Source: Meandrina meandrites
Taxonomy: Eukaryota; Cnidaria; Anthozoa; Scleractinia; Meandrinidae
NCBI GenBank assembly: GCA_963693305.1
Contig: OY855905.1
Location: 33,992,750-34,056,749 of the forward strand
Direction of reading: 5' to 3'
DNA length: 64,000 nt
Under the pieces are notes generated by a model. The model was not told the DNA's origin. It made no database searches and was given only the letters and a program-made list of their open reading frames with translations. The stretch's first letter is position 1. Each line of letters starts with the position of its first letter. Of the stretch, positions 11,768 to 21,904 are shown in pieces. The translations under genes were made by a program, and so were the position numbers.

Positions 11768-12440
11768 CCACTTTTGAGGGGTGGGGGTAAGGAAGAGACC
11801 ATGGGTTTCGAAGGCTAGGTGGGGGGATGGGTGAGAGACCATTGGTCTCCAAGGCTAGGTGGGGGGATAGGTGAGAGACCATGAGTCTCCAAGACTAGGC
11901 GGTGGGATAGGTGAGAGACACCATGGGTCTCCAAGGCTAGGTGGGGGGATAGGTGAGAGACCATGGGTCTCCAAGACTAGGTGGGGGGATAGGTGAGAGA
12001 CCATGGGTCTCCAAGACTAGGTGGGGGGATAGGTGAGAGACCATGGGTCTCCAAGACTAGGTGGGGGATAGGTGAGAGACCATGGGTCTCCAAGACTAGG
12101 TGGGGGTATAGGTGAGAGACCATGGGTCTCCAAGACTAGGTGGGGGATAGGTGAGAGACCATGGGTCTCCAAGACTAGGTGGGGGGATAGGTGAGAGACT
12201 ATGGGTCTCCAAGGCTAGGTGGGGGAATAGGTGAGAGACCATGGGTCTCCAAGGCTAGGTGGGGGAATAGGTGAGAGACCATGGGTCTCCAAGGCTGGGT
12301 GAGGGGATAGGTAAGAGACAATCGGTCTCCAAGACTAGGTGGGGGATAGGTGAGAGACTATGGGTCTCTGAGGCTACGTGCGGAGATAGGAATAGGTGAA
12401 AAACCATATGGGTCAGAAGAGGGGGGAGGTTTACAAGAGG
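11768..12440. repeat. Minisatellite, ~39-bp unit with GAGACCATGGGTCTC core
   Basis: Roughly 15 copies of a 39-40 bp unit (TAGGTGAGAGACCATGGGTC..CAAGACTAGGTGGGG type). The core is nearly palindromic. It sits on the 5' side of the inverted Penelope-like copy. A second array with the same core but different linker sits at the equivalent place next to the other copy (19,795-20,395). Confidence 0.9.
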
Positions 12441-12725
12441 TCATAGGCCTCTCTAAGGCGGGAGGGAGGGATGTACAAGCATTTCCTTGGGCCATAGACT
12501 TTGCTAGGTACCTTGGGAAAAACAGTTAAATTAAATTTGTAAAGATGTTGCAATTTTTTTCAGCATTTTGTGAATGACATGTTGCAACAATCATGCTAAA
12601 TGCTTTCCACTGAATGTTTCATATATATATGTAAAGTCGTTGCAGAATTACCTACATAGCATGTACATACATGAACACAAGAAAAAATTTTAATACACAA
12701 TTCATCTTAAGCCATGCCATGACTA

Positions 12726-12792
12726 TAAGTAAATATAAGTAGCCTAGGAATCCATATCCGGGATATGGATTCATAGGCTACTTATATTTACT
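12726..12792. repeat. Short palindrome
   Basis: AGTAGCCTAGGAATCCATATC is mirrored by GATATGGATTCATAGGCTAC, with both arms extending into TAAATATAAGT/ACTTATATTTA. About 33-bp arms with almost no loop. Possible MITE remnant. Confidence 0.7.
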
Positions 12793-13009
12793 AGATAACA
12801 TGCTCGAGGAAATGTTACAGCGCAACAACTTCAAACAAGCCCACCCAACAAAACGTTTAGTAAATTAAGGAACGAAAACTGATCTCATTTCAACAACAGA
12901 TTATGGACAAAAAAGTGATCTAAGCAAACTGCATACTACAGAGAAGCAATTCATAGAGGACATTCAGACATGCCTACAAGTCGAGCTCACTGAGCACGAT
13001 GAAATTATT

Positions 13010-13165
13010 TTTAGGCGCTAAAAAGTTTGGGTTCAAATATCCCCGCGTTTCGGTATTGCTGCCTTCATCAAAGTAAGCAAAACCTTTTTTGGCTTTCCCT
13101 GATGAAGGCAGCAATGCCGAGATGTTGGTATATTTGAACCGAAACTTTTTAGCGTCTAAAAACAA
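13010..13165. repeat. Inverted repeat with degenerate hammerhead-like cores
   Basis: Arms of about 65-70 bp (GCTAAAAAGTTTGGGTTCAAA versus its mirror TTTGAACCGAAACTTTTTAGC). Each arm carries a GATGAAGGCAGCAAT..CCGA string like the 3' ends of Penelope-like elements. The right arm reads CTGATGA..GAGA and the left arm (minus strand) TTGATGA..GAAA, so each lacks part of a hammerhead core. Confidence 0.6.
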
Positions 13166-13647
13166 TTTTATTTTGTATCACATAGCACAAGACGCTATTA
13201 AAAAAACGCAGTTGTTATCAACTTTATCAACTCACTGAGCACGAAGCGTAAGGAAAACGAATCAAATGACATCATTTTGGCGCGAACTTCTCCGGGACTG
13301 CGGTCGGCGAAGGCGTCAGAGATCTCAAATCAAAGTGCATATCGCTGGTAATGTCATAGTCTGCGCAGCGGGCAGGATTAGCGGGCACAAGTGAATTTTT
13401 CTCGCGTGGGCAAAGCCTGCGTTAGCCTGCGAACGCAGACGTATTTCCGGCTGTCGCTTGTCTCCGCCGAAAACTTACGTCTACGTTCGCACGCTAAGCC
13501 CGCATCAGCGAGCGGCAGAGCCGCGAGTGAAATTCGACTCCTCACCATGCCCCTCGCTGCTTGGCGGCCAAGACCAAAGCATGCTGCCGCTGAAAAATAC
13601 ACTCGCCCGCGAAATCCCGCCAGCTACGTAGGCTAGTAATGTCAGTA

Positions 13648-14126
13648 CAGTCGAAGCTCTCGTAAGCGGACACCCTCGGGACGCGAAAAAAAGTGTCCGT
13701 AACTGGAGCTGGCCGCTTACGAGAAAAGGTTCCCGTAAGAAGCCACTAGAGGTGTAGGGGATAGATGGCCGCTTACAGGAGCTTGCCCAGCTACCAATAA
13801 ATACCGTATTGTAACTGGACGTGGATGACGACAAAACAAACACTGAAATATGGTACTGCATTTACTGGGAAATCATTGTGATGAACGGCGATGTAAAGTT
13901 GATTGATAAAAACAAGATACAGCGGTTGTTAATAGGATTTTCTTTCGGATGTCCGCTTATGGGAGCTTAAAAACAAAGAAAAAGTCTAAGTCGTAATCTC
14001 TGAAAGTGTCCACGGCCGCTTACGGGAATGTCCGCTTACGAGAATGTGAAAATGCAGGGTTTGTATGGGAGTTAAAACGGGGTTTCAAACAAGGCGGCCG
14101 TAAGTAGAGCTGTCCGCTTACGACTG
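13648..14126. mobile_element. MITE with TA target duplication (mariner/pogo-like)
   Basis: Starts TA|CAGTCGAAGCTCTCGTAAGC and ends GTCCGCTTACGACTG|TA, an imperfect terminal inverted repeat flanked by TA. Inside are many copies of the CCGCTTACGGGA motif in both orientations. No transposase frame. TA duplication and CAGT termini are typical of Tc1/mariner/pogo-derived MITEs. Confidence 0.75.
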
Positions 14127-14234
14127 TAATGGTTTTTTGAGATAAAAGCCGCGCTCCTCGATTTGATAATGTGGTGTGCTAGTAGGACAACCCTGCTTTA
14201 AATACAAAGATTAATTTCCAGTTCGCACCAGGCA

Positions 14235-14800
14235 AGAACTGAGCCTTTTGGAAGTGTCTGAGCCTTTTGGAAGTGATTTCAAGACGATTTTGAAGAGGTC
14301 TTCGTTTTGTACATTTGGCAGGGTTATGTACAAAACGAAGACCCCGGTCAAATTCGTCGATAACCGCAAATCTTAGTGCTCCTTGTTTCTGCTTCGGTCG
14401 AGAATCATGTGTAAGCCTTTAGGAAGTGATTTCAAGACGATTTTGAAGGGGTCTTCGTTTTGTACATTTGGCAGGGTTATGTACAAAACGAAGACCCCGG
14501 TCAAACTCGTTGATAACCGCAAATCTCTGTGCTCCTTGTTTCTGCTTCGGCCGAGAATCATGTGTGAGCGTTTTGGAAGTGATTTCAAAACGATTTTAAA
14601 GGGGTCTTCGTTTTGTACTTTTAGTAGGACTAGTAGGGTTATGTACAAAACGAAGACCCCGGTGAAATTCGCTGAAAATCGCATATTTTGTTGTTCCTTG
14701 TTTCGAGAATCATGTGTGAACCTTTTTCAAGTGACTTCAAGACGATTTTGAAGGGTTCTTCGTTTTTGGGTCTTAGGTGTTCGGTCTTCGTTTTGTACCC
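14235..14800. repeat. ~150-bp tandem repeat, four copies
   Basis: Units begin around AAGTGATTTCAAGACGATTT at about 14,269, 14,418, 14,576 and 14,729. Each carries GGTCTTCGTTTTGTAC followed within 30-40 bp by its mirror GTACAAAACGAAGACC. The last unit is truncated. Frames on both strands are open for about 100 codons across the array, but they only repeat the unit. Confidence 0.8.
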
Positions 14801-14849
14801 ACCCGCAAACGGGTCAATTGTTGGGTTGCACACTTTTAAAAACATTCGT

Positions 14850-15050
14850 CAACGAAGATACCTCGCCATCTTGAATTTAATTCTTTCTGCTTACCGCGTA
14901 CCGCGTAGCCAGCTCAACTTAAGATACCTTGCCATCTTGAATTTAATTCTTTCTGCGTACCGCGTACCGCGTAGCCAGCTACTTAAATAAGATTCTTCGC
15001 CATCTTGGATTTAATTCTTTCTGCGTACCGCATACCGCGTAGCCATCCCT
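14850..15050. repeat. ~65-75-bp tandem repeat, three copies
   Basis: Three copies of GCCATCTTGAATTTAATTC followed by CTGCGTACCGCGTACCGCG and TAGCCAGC. The second and third are slightly diverged. No coding signal. Confidence 0.8.
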
Positions 15051-15816
15051 TTTCAGTACCGGACTCGATGTGGCGGCGTACCCTGCAGTTACTCCGCTTA
15101 CTTTAAAACTGTTCAGAGCGTAGTGAAACGCCATCGAAGAAAGTTTTCAAGCTTCTACTCGCTGTGACAGTGTAAAGGCGCTCGACTTCGCTTGACGAAC
15201 GACACAAGCAAATTGAAGGTGCGATAAAAGTGACAACAAAGAGAATAGGTTTATTCAATGCACACGAATTCATCTGTTTCTTCAAGTATCATGCTTTATT
15301 TATTGTCCTTTAATAGAAGCTTATTGACTTTCCAATTTCCAAATGCCATATACCCGGGCATATACCTTTAAGCGACATACGCGCAGCAGCAACAACAACA
15401 ACACCGTGTTTTGTTTCCGGAGCCTTGAGATTTTCCCTGAGTTCTCCACCAAAAATACTCAACAAAGTTTGTTGGAACTGAATCAGTTTGGTCCCATAGC
15501 CATGGCATAAAGGTGACCAGTGGCACAGCAATCAAGCAAGCGGACAGCACCTCTGTCTTTTAGCCTGCCAACACAGTCGAAAACGTATGGAGCGACTTCA
15601 CAGGCTAGGATCGGTTTCGGAGGTCAAGTTTCCTAGCCAGCGTAGCTTGGCGTTCTAGTCAGTCACGGAGAGCGAGAAATCGCGCGCGTTTCCCGACCCC
15701 GCACTACTGTCGACTATTGTAAGCGCCGTTAGCGCCGAGAGAAAGGCTTCCTTACCACTACAGTAGCCCTCGATTACTTTCCGTTGATTTCTAGTTTGCC
15801 TGATTGAACGAATATA

Positions 15817-16206
15817 TTAAAGGGGCACTGTCACGGACATTTTTTAGCTTTTTTAGTAAAACGGCACCAAAATTACGACTAAGTACTTTCAACCATGCAG
15901 GAAGTACTCCTAGAACGTAAAGGGAAGGATATCTAGCAAATTGTTTAAAGAAGAGGGTGACCATAAAAAATTTTCATCAATTTTTCCAAACCACAAGGAC
16001 AGAACTTGAAAAAGTCAGGCTGACTTTTTCAAGTTGAGATCAAAAGTTGCCGATGGTAACACAGTGATAACACTCTATATTTAGCTTCAGTACAGTGGTA
16101 CAGTAATTTAAGAAATCTTGACCACTGTTAATAGGTTTCCAATGGTGTAAACATGTTTTTGGGCTGTTGAATTTTTGAAGTTATGCTCGTGACAGTGCCC
16201 CTTTAA
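15817..16206. mobile_element. MITE, TTAA-bounded, copy 1
   Basis: TTAA|AGGGGCACTGTCACGG at the left is mirrored by CGTGACAGTGCCCCT|TTAA at the right, about 390 bp overall. An internal palindrome reads TTGAAAAAGTCAGGCTGACT. A close second copy is at 28,509-28,899. The TTAA at both borders suits a piggyBac-type duplication, but TTAA could also be part of the inverted repeat. No coding content. Confidence 0.8.
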
Positions 16207-17674
16207 ATGAAAATAGTAAACAGAGAGATTCACCTTTTAGATTGATCTGGCAAGGATCTGGTTTGATTGACATGCTGTCCTGTTTCTGATTGGATAAAAC
16301 CACAGGAGAAAAATTCTTCCTGTAAATTTGGCGCGCTGCAAGTGATAAAAGTCGTTCGGCCTTGGTCTGCTGCCAAACCGGAAACGAGAAACGAAAGAAA
16401 GTGTACAATTCCCCTTTCGTGGTGCTTTTACTGGCACACGATCGAACGTAAATATCGCCTCCAAAGAGGAATTTATCAGCTAAAGCTGAAATCCGCCGCC
16501 TTGTGTTCGATGGAGAAGTTGAAGCTGTATTGTTCTGACAGAGGCACAGAGCTTGCCCGCTCGGCTTTCGATCGTAGGGATGAGATGATTTGCCTTTTCT
16601 TGGAGACTTTTCCAAGCAGAGCGAAGAATTGCTCTGGTAGTTATCTCCTGTTCCATTTCTCTGTACAAGAAACAAGAGAGACAATCTCTTCTTCCCAGTG
16701 TAGGCATTTTCTTGAAGGGTCTTGACAAAGTCCGAGCCAGGGAGTCATGTGAGCCATTCCGCATTCCGGTTAGCCCAAGTAACACATCAGCAAGCCTGGT
16801 TAGCCTACGATTAGTTTAGTAGTGAGCCTTTTTATCGGGATAAGAAATTTCTGGCTCGCATGACTTACATGGCTCGCATATTGTACAAACTCATCCAGAG
16901 GCATCAATCCGAAAGAAACTTTCAGGAAAACTGAACTTGACAGCGTAACCCCAAACCGAACTGTATACACGAGGTGTCAAATTGACCGGCTCTTTATATG
17001 GGCTGTACTCGGCTCACTGCACTCGCTGATTCTGCTGATTCAGTTTATTTTTTACCCTCAACCACTTGGGAGCATGTTCGCAGGTGTTAACTCTATTGTG
17101 AACAATTTTACACTGACGACATTCGAACATACAGACAAGTTTGAATACCTGTCGTCAGCCAAAGGCTGAAATCCGTACGGGACATTCGCGCGCGTGAGCT
17201 TTGCGTGTATTGTGACACGGGTAAAGTCGTTGATAGTCTCTTTCGCAGCCTGTGACGGAGACTAAGTCGTTGAATGGTTGAGCTAATTTTATTTCAATAG
17301 GTTTGGGAATATACTGAAGGTATACATGTATTTTCGTAATCTAGCGATCATTTCATTTCGAAAATTAGCTCATAGCATAAAAATTACACTTGGCCTCAAT
17401 TTGAGCTCTGGCATGCTCAAACCGGGAGCCGTCATTGCAATCCCTCATCCATTTATTTAAAAATCTCAGCACATATAAATCATGATAAATACTATAGGCT
17501 CAACCTTCAGTATATATTTTTAAAGAATATCGCTAGGATAAATAGTGTCCACACGGTTTTCAGACAACGATATTTTTTGCAATTCGCAAGATTTCTCAAG
17601 GGACAGCGACGCATCTTGAACAAATGGAACAGCCGAAAACATCTTGCCTCAAACTACGAATGGGACGGTATCGA

Positions 17675-17764
17675 TAGCCTGTGTACAGCCGTCCCGCTCC
17701 CCTCAAAAAAATCGGTTAGGGAACCGATTTTTTTGAGGGGAGCGGGACGGCTGTACACAGGCTA
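17675..17764. repeat. Perfect hairpin, 43-bp arms, 4-nt loop
   Basis: The left arm starts TAGCCTGTGTACAGCCGTCC and ends AAATCGGTT; after AGGG the right arm is its exact reverse complement. No mismatch found. Either a very young inverted duplication or a transcribed hairpin. No flanking direct repeat is evident. Confidence 0.9.
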
Positions 17765-19552
17765 CTGGAACCATAGCCTACTGCAATTTACGTAGATGGT
17801 GCCACTCGGCTCGAACTCGACACGAACTCGAGATCCGAAAGCTCGAAAGCAAGTAACTTTTGAAAGAGGAACAAAAGAAAAATCCCTGACACAGTTTTGT
17901 TGCCCAATTATCGGGCAACGTTCTTGCCAAATTTCAGCGAAAAAGGTTTTAAACCTTTTAAAAGACGAACTAAATGTGCGACACGCGAATGAGAGGCGGC
18001 TGTATTCGCAGGCTATTCGAATTTGGAATGGGGCATTTTTCCGGTTTAATTACACAAGACGTGTGAAAAAGTGATTACGCGTTGATCGATGAGTTGAAGG
18101 CTCATTTTACTTAAACAAAGGGAATATTACTATCAAAGCGGTCTCCATCTGTCACAAGTATAAACAGTTCTATGGCAATCGCGGTCGCGAGCAACATAAA
18201 GGAAGCTTCAAACGAAGAACTAATCCTGATACCAATGAGGTTATTTTCATTCCTGTAAGCAGAGAAACGATCAACGAAACCATGCTTTTAGACTGAGAGC
18301 ATCTGGGTATATTTTTTTTTGTCAAAACAATAGTGCGTTTGTCAATCTTTAGGCGATACTTTTACATCTGTAATAACACTCAATATTAGACAAAACATGT
18401 ACGCATGTAATAAAGTACTGATCTCTCCTGTAGTGCCAGGCGTTAGGTGAGTTAGGGAGCACCGTGAAATTCGGGATTAGCGTGGCGACGCACCGTTTTT
18501 GGCGCTGCTCCCCGCCGGGGACTAACCGAACACTTGGAACAGGCTAAGTGCCAGCAGCATCTCCTGATCAAAATATGACCCTTTGTCGCTGGCGGCTAAC
18601 ACTTCGTCCAAATCTTTGCCAAATTCTTTTATTCTTTTTCGTTTTGGTGCTTTCTATGTACTTAAAGGGACACGAACGTTGCCTTTTTTCTTTGACGACC
18701 TAACCGAGGGACTTTGGTTCCAGACCTCTCGATTCGAAGACCGCTCGAGCGCGTTCGAAAAAAATACGGCTGTTTTGCAGTCTACAGATATTAAAGGTAA
18801 TTACAAAATATAAAAAATTTCTGATATCACGTCACTTATATTTCGTGACTTTTTTTAATCGCGAAATTAATGTGTCGCAAAAATTTCATGTAATAAGCTA
18901 AATGGCTTCTGGAAAATCTTAAAAATGTTTAAGATAAGCTGTTAATAATAAAGTTAATTATTAACATATTGAGCAGTCGTGGTGTTAAAAAAATATTGGC
19001 AATATGTTTATCATTTGCCAATGACTATGTGTGGAAGATTTGAAGAATTTTGAGTGAAAATATCCCTGTCTTTAATATGGTCAAAAATGCACCAAATTTG
19101 CCAGGGCAGGTACCTTAAGAAGACTATTAAAAGACGTTATTACTGCAGTTACATTTTATGAGTCTAAGATGTGCTACAAACTGAGATGTTCAACATAAAT
19201 TATGTATCATGCAATAAGAAAACAATAATCATGGTAATTTCAAGGTATTTCCTTGTAACCATTTAGTTCAGTTGTACTGTGAGACCACAGTTTTGCATTT
19301 ATTTCATATACTGCTCATTTAACACGAAATTAAAACAAATGGGCAAAATAAACATGTTGTCCGACTCTCAGCTTTGCTGGGGTATGTTCTTAGAAATTAG
19401 GTTCCAAAAATTGTGGTAAATCTCAGCCTCATATTTTTATAAAAAAGGTTCTTATAAAAGGGTATAGGAGATTGTATGGATTTAAATTTGAACGTAAATA
19501 TATGAGTTTACATGCAAATTGAGTTGAAAATATTTCTTTCTTTCCATTGAAA

Positions 19553-19768
19553 GGCTACTATAAGGTTTGAAACCACACCTGATGTCTCTTATTTGTCTTT
19601 TTAGTGCTTTGGAAATTAAAGCCAGACGCGCGATTTTCGTTTCAACAGTCTCTGACCCGTCTCTCTCTTAGTTGGTGACAGACCGTTGAAACAAAACGTA
19701 GCGCGTATGGTTTTCCAAGGCACTAAAAAGCCAAATAAAGGACATCAGGTAAGGCTTCAAACTTTATC
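19553..19768. mobile_element. Inverted-repeat element (~100-bp arms)
   Basis: The left arm containing TTTTTAGTGCTTTGGAAA is mirrored by the right arm TTTCCAAGGCACTAAAAA, around a centre with GACCCGTCTCTC. Arms are about 90% similar by eye. It directly abuts the minisatellite at 19,795. Non-coding; possible fold-back MITE. Confidence 0.65.
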
Positions 19769-19794
19769 ATTTGATTTGTATATGAAGAATCAAG

Positions 19795-20395
19795 GGAGGG
19801 GGGGGGGGGGGTGGCTACAGACGAGACTATGGGTCTCTATCAGGGGGGGGGGAGGGGGGCTACAAACGAGACCATGGATCTCTGCCAGGGGGTGGTTAGG
19901 TCACAGCAGATACCATGGTTGTCTACCGGGGGAGGGGGGGGGGGCTACAGAAGAGACCATGGGTCTCTATCGGGGGCAGGAGGGGCTACAAAAGAGACCA
20001 TAGTCCTCTATCAGGGGTGGGGGGGGGGGCTACAGAAGAGATCATGGGTCTCTATCGGGGGGGGGGGGAGGGTTACAGACGAGACCATGGGTCTCTATCG
20101 GAGGGGGGCTACAGCGGAGACCATGGGTCTCTATCGGGGGCAGGAGGGGCTACAGAAGAGACCATCGGCCTCTATCAGGGGTGGGGGGGGGCTACAGAAG
20201 AGATCATGGGTCTCTATCGGGGGGAGGGGGGTTACAGACGAGACCATGGGTCTCTATCGGGGGGAGGGGGGCTACAGGTGAGACCATGGGTCTCTACAAG
20301 GGGGAGGGGGGGGGGGGTGGGCAAAACAGAAACTGTGGGTCTCTTCAAGGGGGTGGGGGGCTATAAGAGGAGGCCATCATCTCCACTTATTCTGG
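19795..20395. repeat. Minisatellite, GGGGCTACAGA-GAGACCATGGGTCTC unit
   Basis: About 14 copies of a 38-45 bp unit: a variable G-run, CTACAGAAGAGACCATGGG, TCTCTATCGG. The core matches the array at 11,768-12,440 while the linker differs. It lies immediately 5' of the Penelope-like copy. Long frames in all plus-strand phases (RRDHGSLS-type repeats) merely follow the unit. Confidence 0.9.
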
Positions 20396-21505
20396 TGGGT
20401 CCTGAGCTTGTATAGTAGTTTTGACCAGTTCCCTAAGTCCCCGGTCCTCGCCAATATCTTTATGTCAAATCTTGAAGCAGATGTAGTCCGCCCTTATAAT
20501 CCCACCTTTTACGATCGCTATGTGGATGACTGTTTCTCGAAAAAACGAAAGGACGAACCAGACAAACTTCTCGACCGCCTAAATAACTACCATCCCAACA
20601 TTAACTTCACTGTTGAAGAAAATCCGGATCACTTTCTGGACACTGCGTTTACCTACGGCAACGACGGTTTTGACTGTAAAGTCTACAAAAAACCGGGAAA
20701 ATTACCTACACACTGGACATCAGAAGTACCAATAAAATGGAAGAGAAATTGTATTACAGGAGCCCTACACAGAGCCAAAAACATCTCCACAAATCTCGAC
20801 CGCGATATAAAAGAAATAAAGACCACTTTCTTAAATGCTGGTTACCCAAAGAAATTTGTATCCTGCACCATCGACAATTTCGCATCGAACAAGTCATCTG
20901 AAGATGAGCCCTTGATTCCCGATTTTCTTTTCGAAGAACGGAAAAAGATTTGCATCAAACTTCCCTACTGCAAGAGGAATGAAATCGCAAGCAAAAAGTT
21001 TATTTCAAAACTGAACTCTTTCACCAATTTCAAGTATATTTTCATAATTCTGTGGCAAACTCGACAAATTAAAAGCCTTTTTAGTCTCAAGGACAAAAAC
21101 CTTCACAAGTCCCACGTCATCTACGAAGGAGAATGTTCATGCGGAGAAAACTATGTAGGTGAAACAATGCGAAATCTTGAAGTGCGAATAACTGAACATT
21201 CTAACACCTGCCACACCTCGGAACCAGCACGCCACCTTTCGGAAAACCCAAGCCACTCATTCCAGTGGAGAGTCCTTTGTTCTGCAAGATCGTACTTCAA
21301 GAGAAAGATCATCGAGGGACTAATTATCCAACAAAGGAGCCCAACTTTGAACAAACAAGTCAATTGCTATGTTGCGCAGTTGTTCCCTTCGGGAATAACT
21401 TGAGTATAAAAACGATGTAAATCACGGACGGCTTTTAACCCTGATGATGACAACAAGTCGAAAACGTTCGGTTTCTTTTTAAATTTTATAACTTTTTAGC
21501 CTTGT
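20396..21505 (+). mobile_element. Penelope-like element, RT (partial) plus GIY-YIG
   Basis: One frame of 331 codons at 20,408-21,403. It opens in the reverse transcriptase palm (SPVLANIFMSNLEADV), keeps the catalytic box YDRYVDDCF, continues through the thumb-like NFTVEENPDHFLDTAF, and ends in a GIY-YIG-type endonuclease domain (VIYEGECSCGENYVGETMRN, then R..EHSN). RT plus C-terminal GIY-YIG is the mark of endonuclease-bearing Penelope-like elements. The N-terminal RT motifs are absent, so it is 5' truncated. A 3' tail of about 100 bp carries a hammerhead motif. The inverted sister copy lies at 11,050-11,765. Confidence 0.9.
21437..21473 (+). ncRNA. Hammerhead ribozyme motif of the Penelope-like element
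   Basis: Stem I AACC (21,437-21,440) pairs with GGTT (21,470-21,473). The CTGATGA core is at 21,441-21,447. Stem II GAC/GTC closes an AACAA loop, with one extra T after the core. GAAA lies at 21,460-21,463. Stem III is the self-complementary AACGTT (21,463-21,468), and the predicted cleavage site is after C21469. The near-absent stem III loop matches the minimal type I hammerheads known from Penelope-like elements, which need dimerisation. The extra base next to stem II could weaken it. Confidence 0.7.
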
Positions 21506-21904
21506 AAATAATAATTTTACCTTTCTAGCGAATATTATGATCACGAGAAAATGTTTGGTAATATTCAGCACTGAACTGCACATGGTCTCAAAGTATAGCC
21601 ACAGTATAGTTCTTATTTTCAAGTGTTTTGAAAGGTAATTGTGAGAATCATTGTATTCGTTTCTGTAAACCCACAGGCGACCCAGGGATAGTATGTGTTG
21701 TCTGTTACAATGGAAAAAGTTTGAAAAGAACCCCCACACATGGGAAATTATCTTATGAACATTGTGCATTTCAGACCCTTTTCGCTGCAACTGTTTCCAT
21801 GAAAAGACTATTTTATAAAAGTCAATTTCTGACAAAACAGTCTGGTAATGTGCTGGACTCTTAAATACTTCTTTTTGTTTGACATGGCTTCTAATTTTCT
21901 TTAG

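Noticed and set aside
13378..13861. Frames on both strands in GC-richer sequence
   Set aside because: High GC lowers stop frequency; they overlap the start of a MITE and have no recognisable protein.
16181..16785. Overlapping frames of 101-167 codons on both strands
   Set aside because: Partly inside a MITE, no domains, and equal openness on both strands.
19686..20415. Several overlapping 100-166-codon frames rich in RRDHGSLS
   Set aside because: Translation of the minisatellite in all three plus-strand phases; no start, splice or domain evidence.
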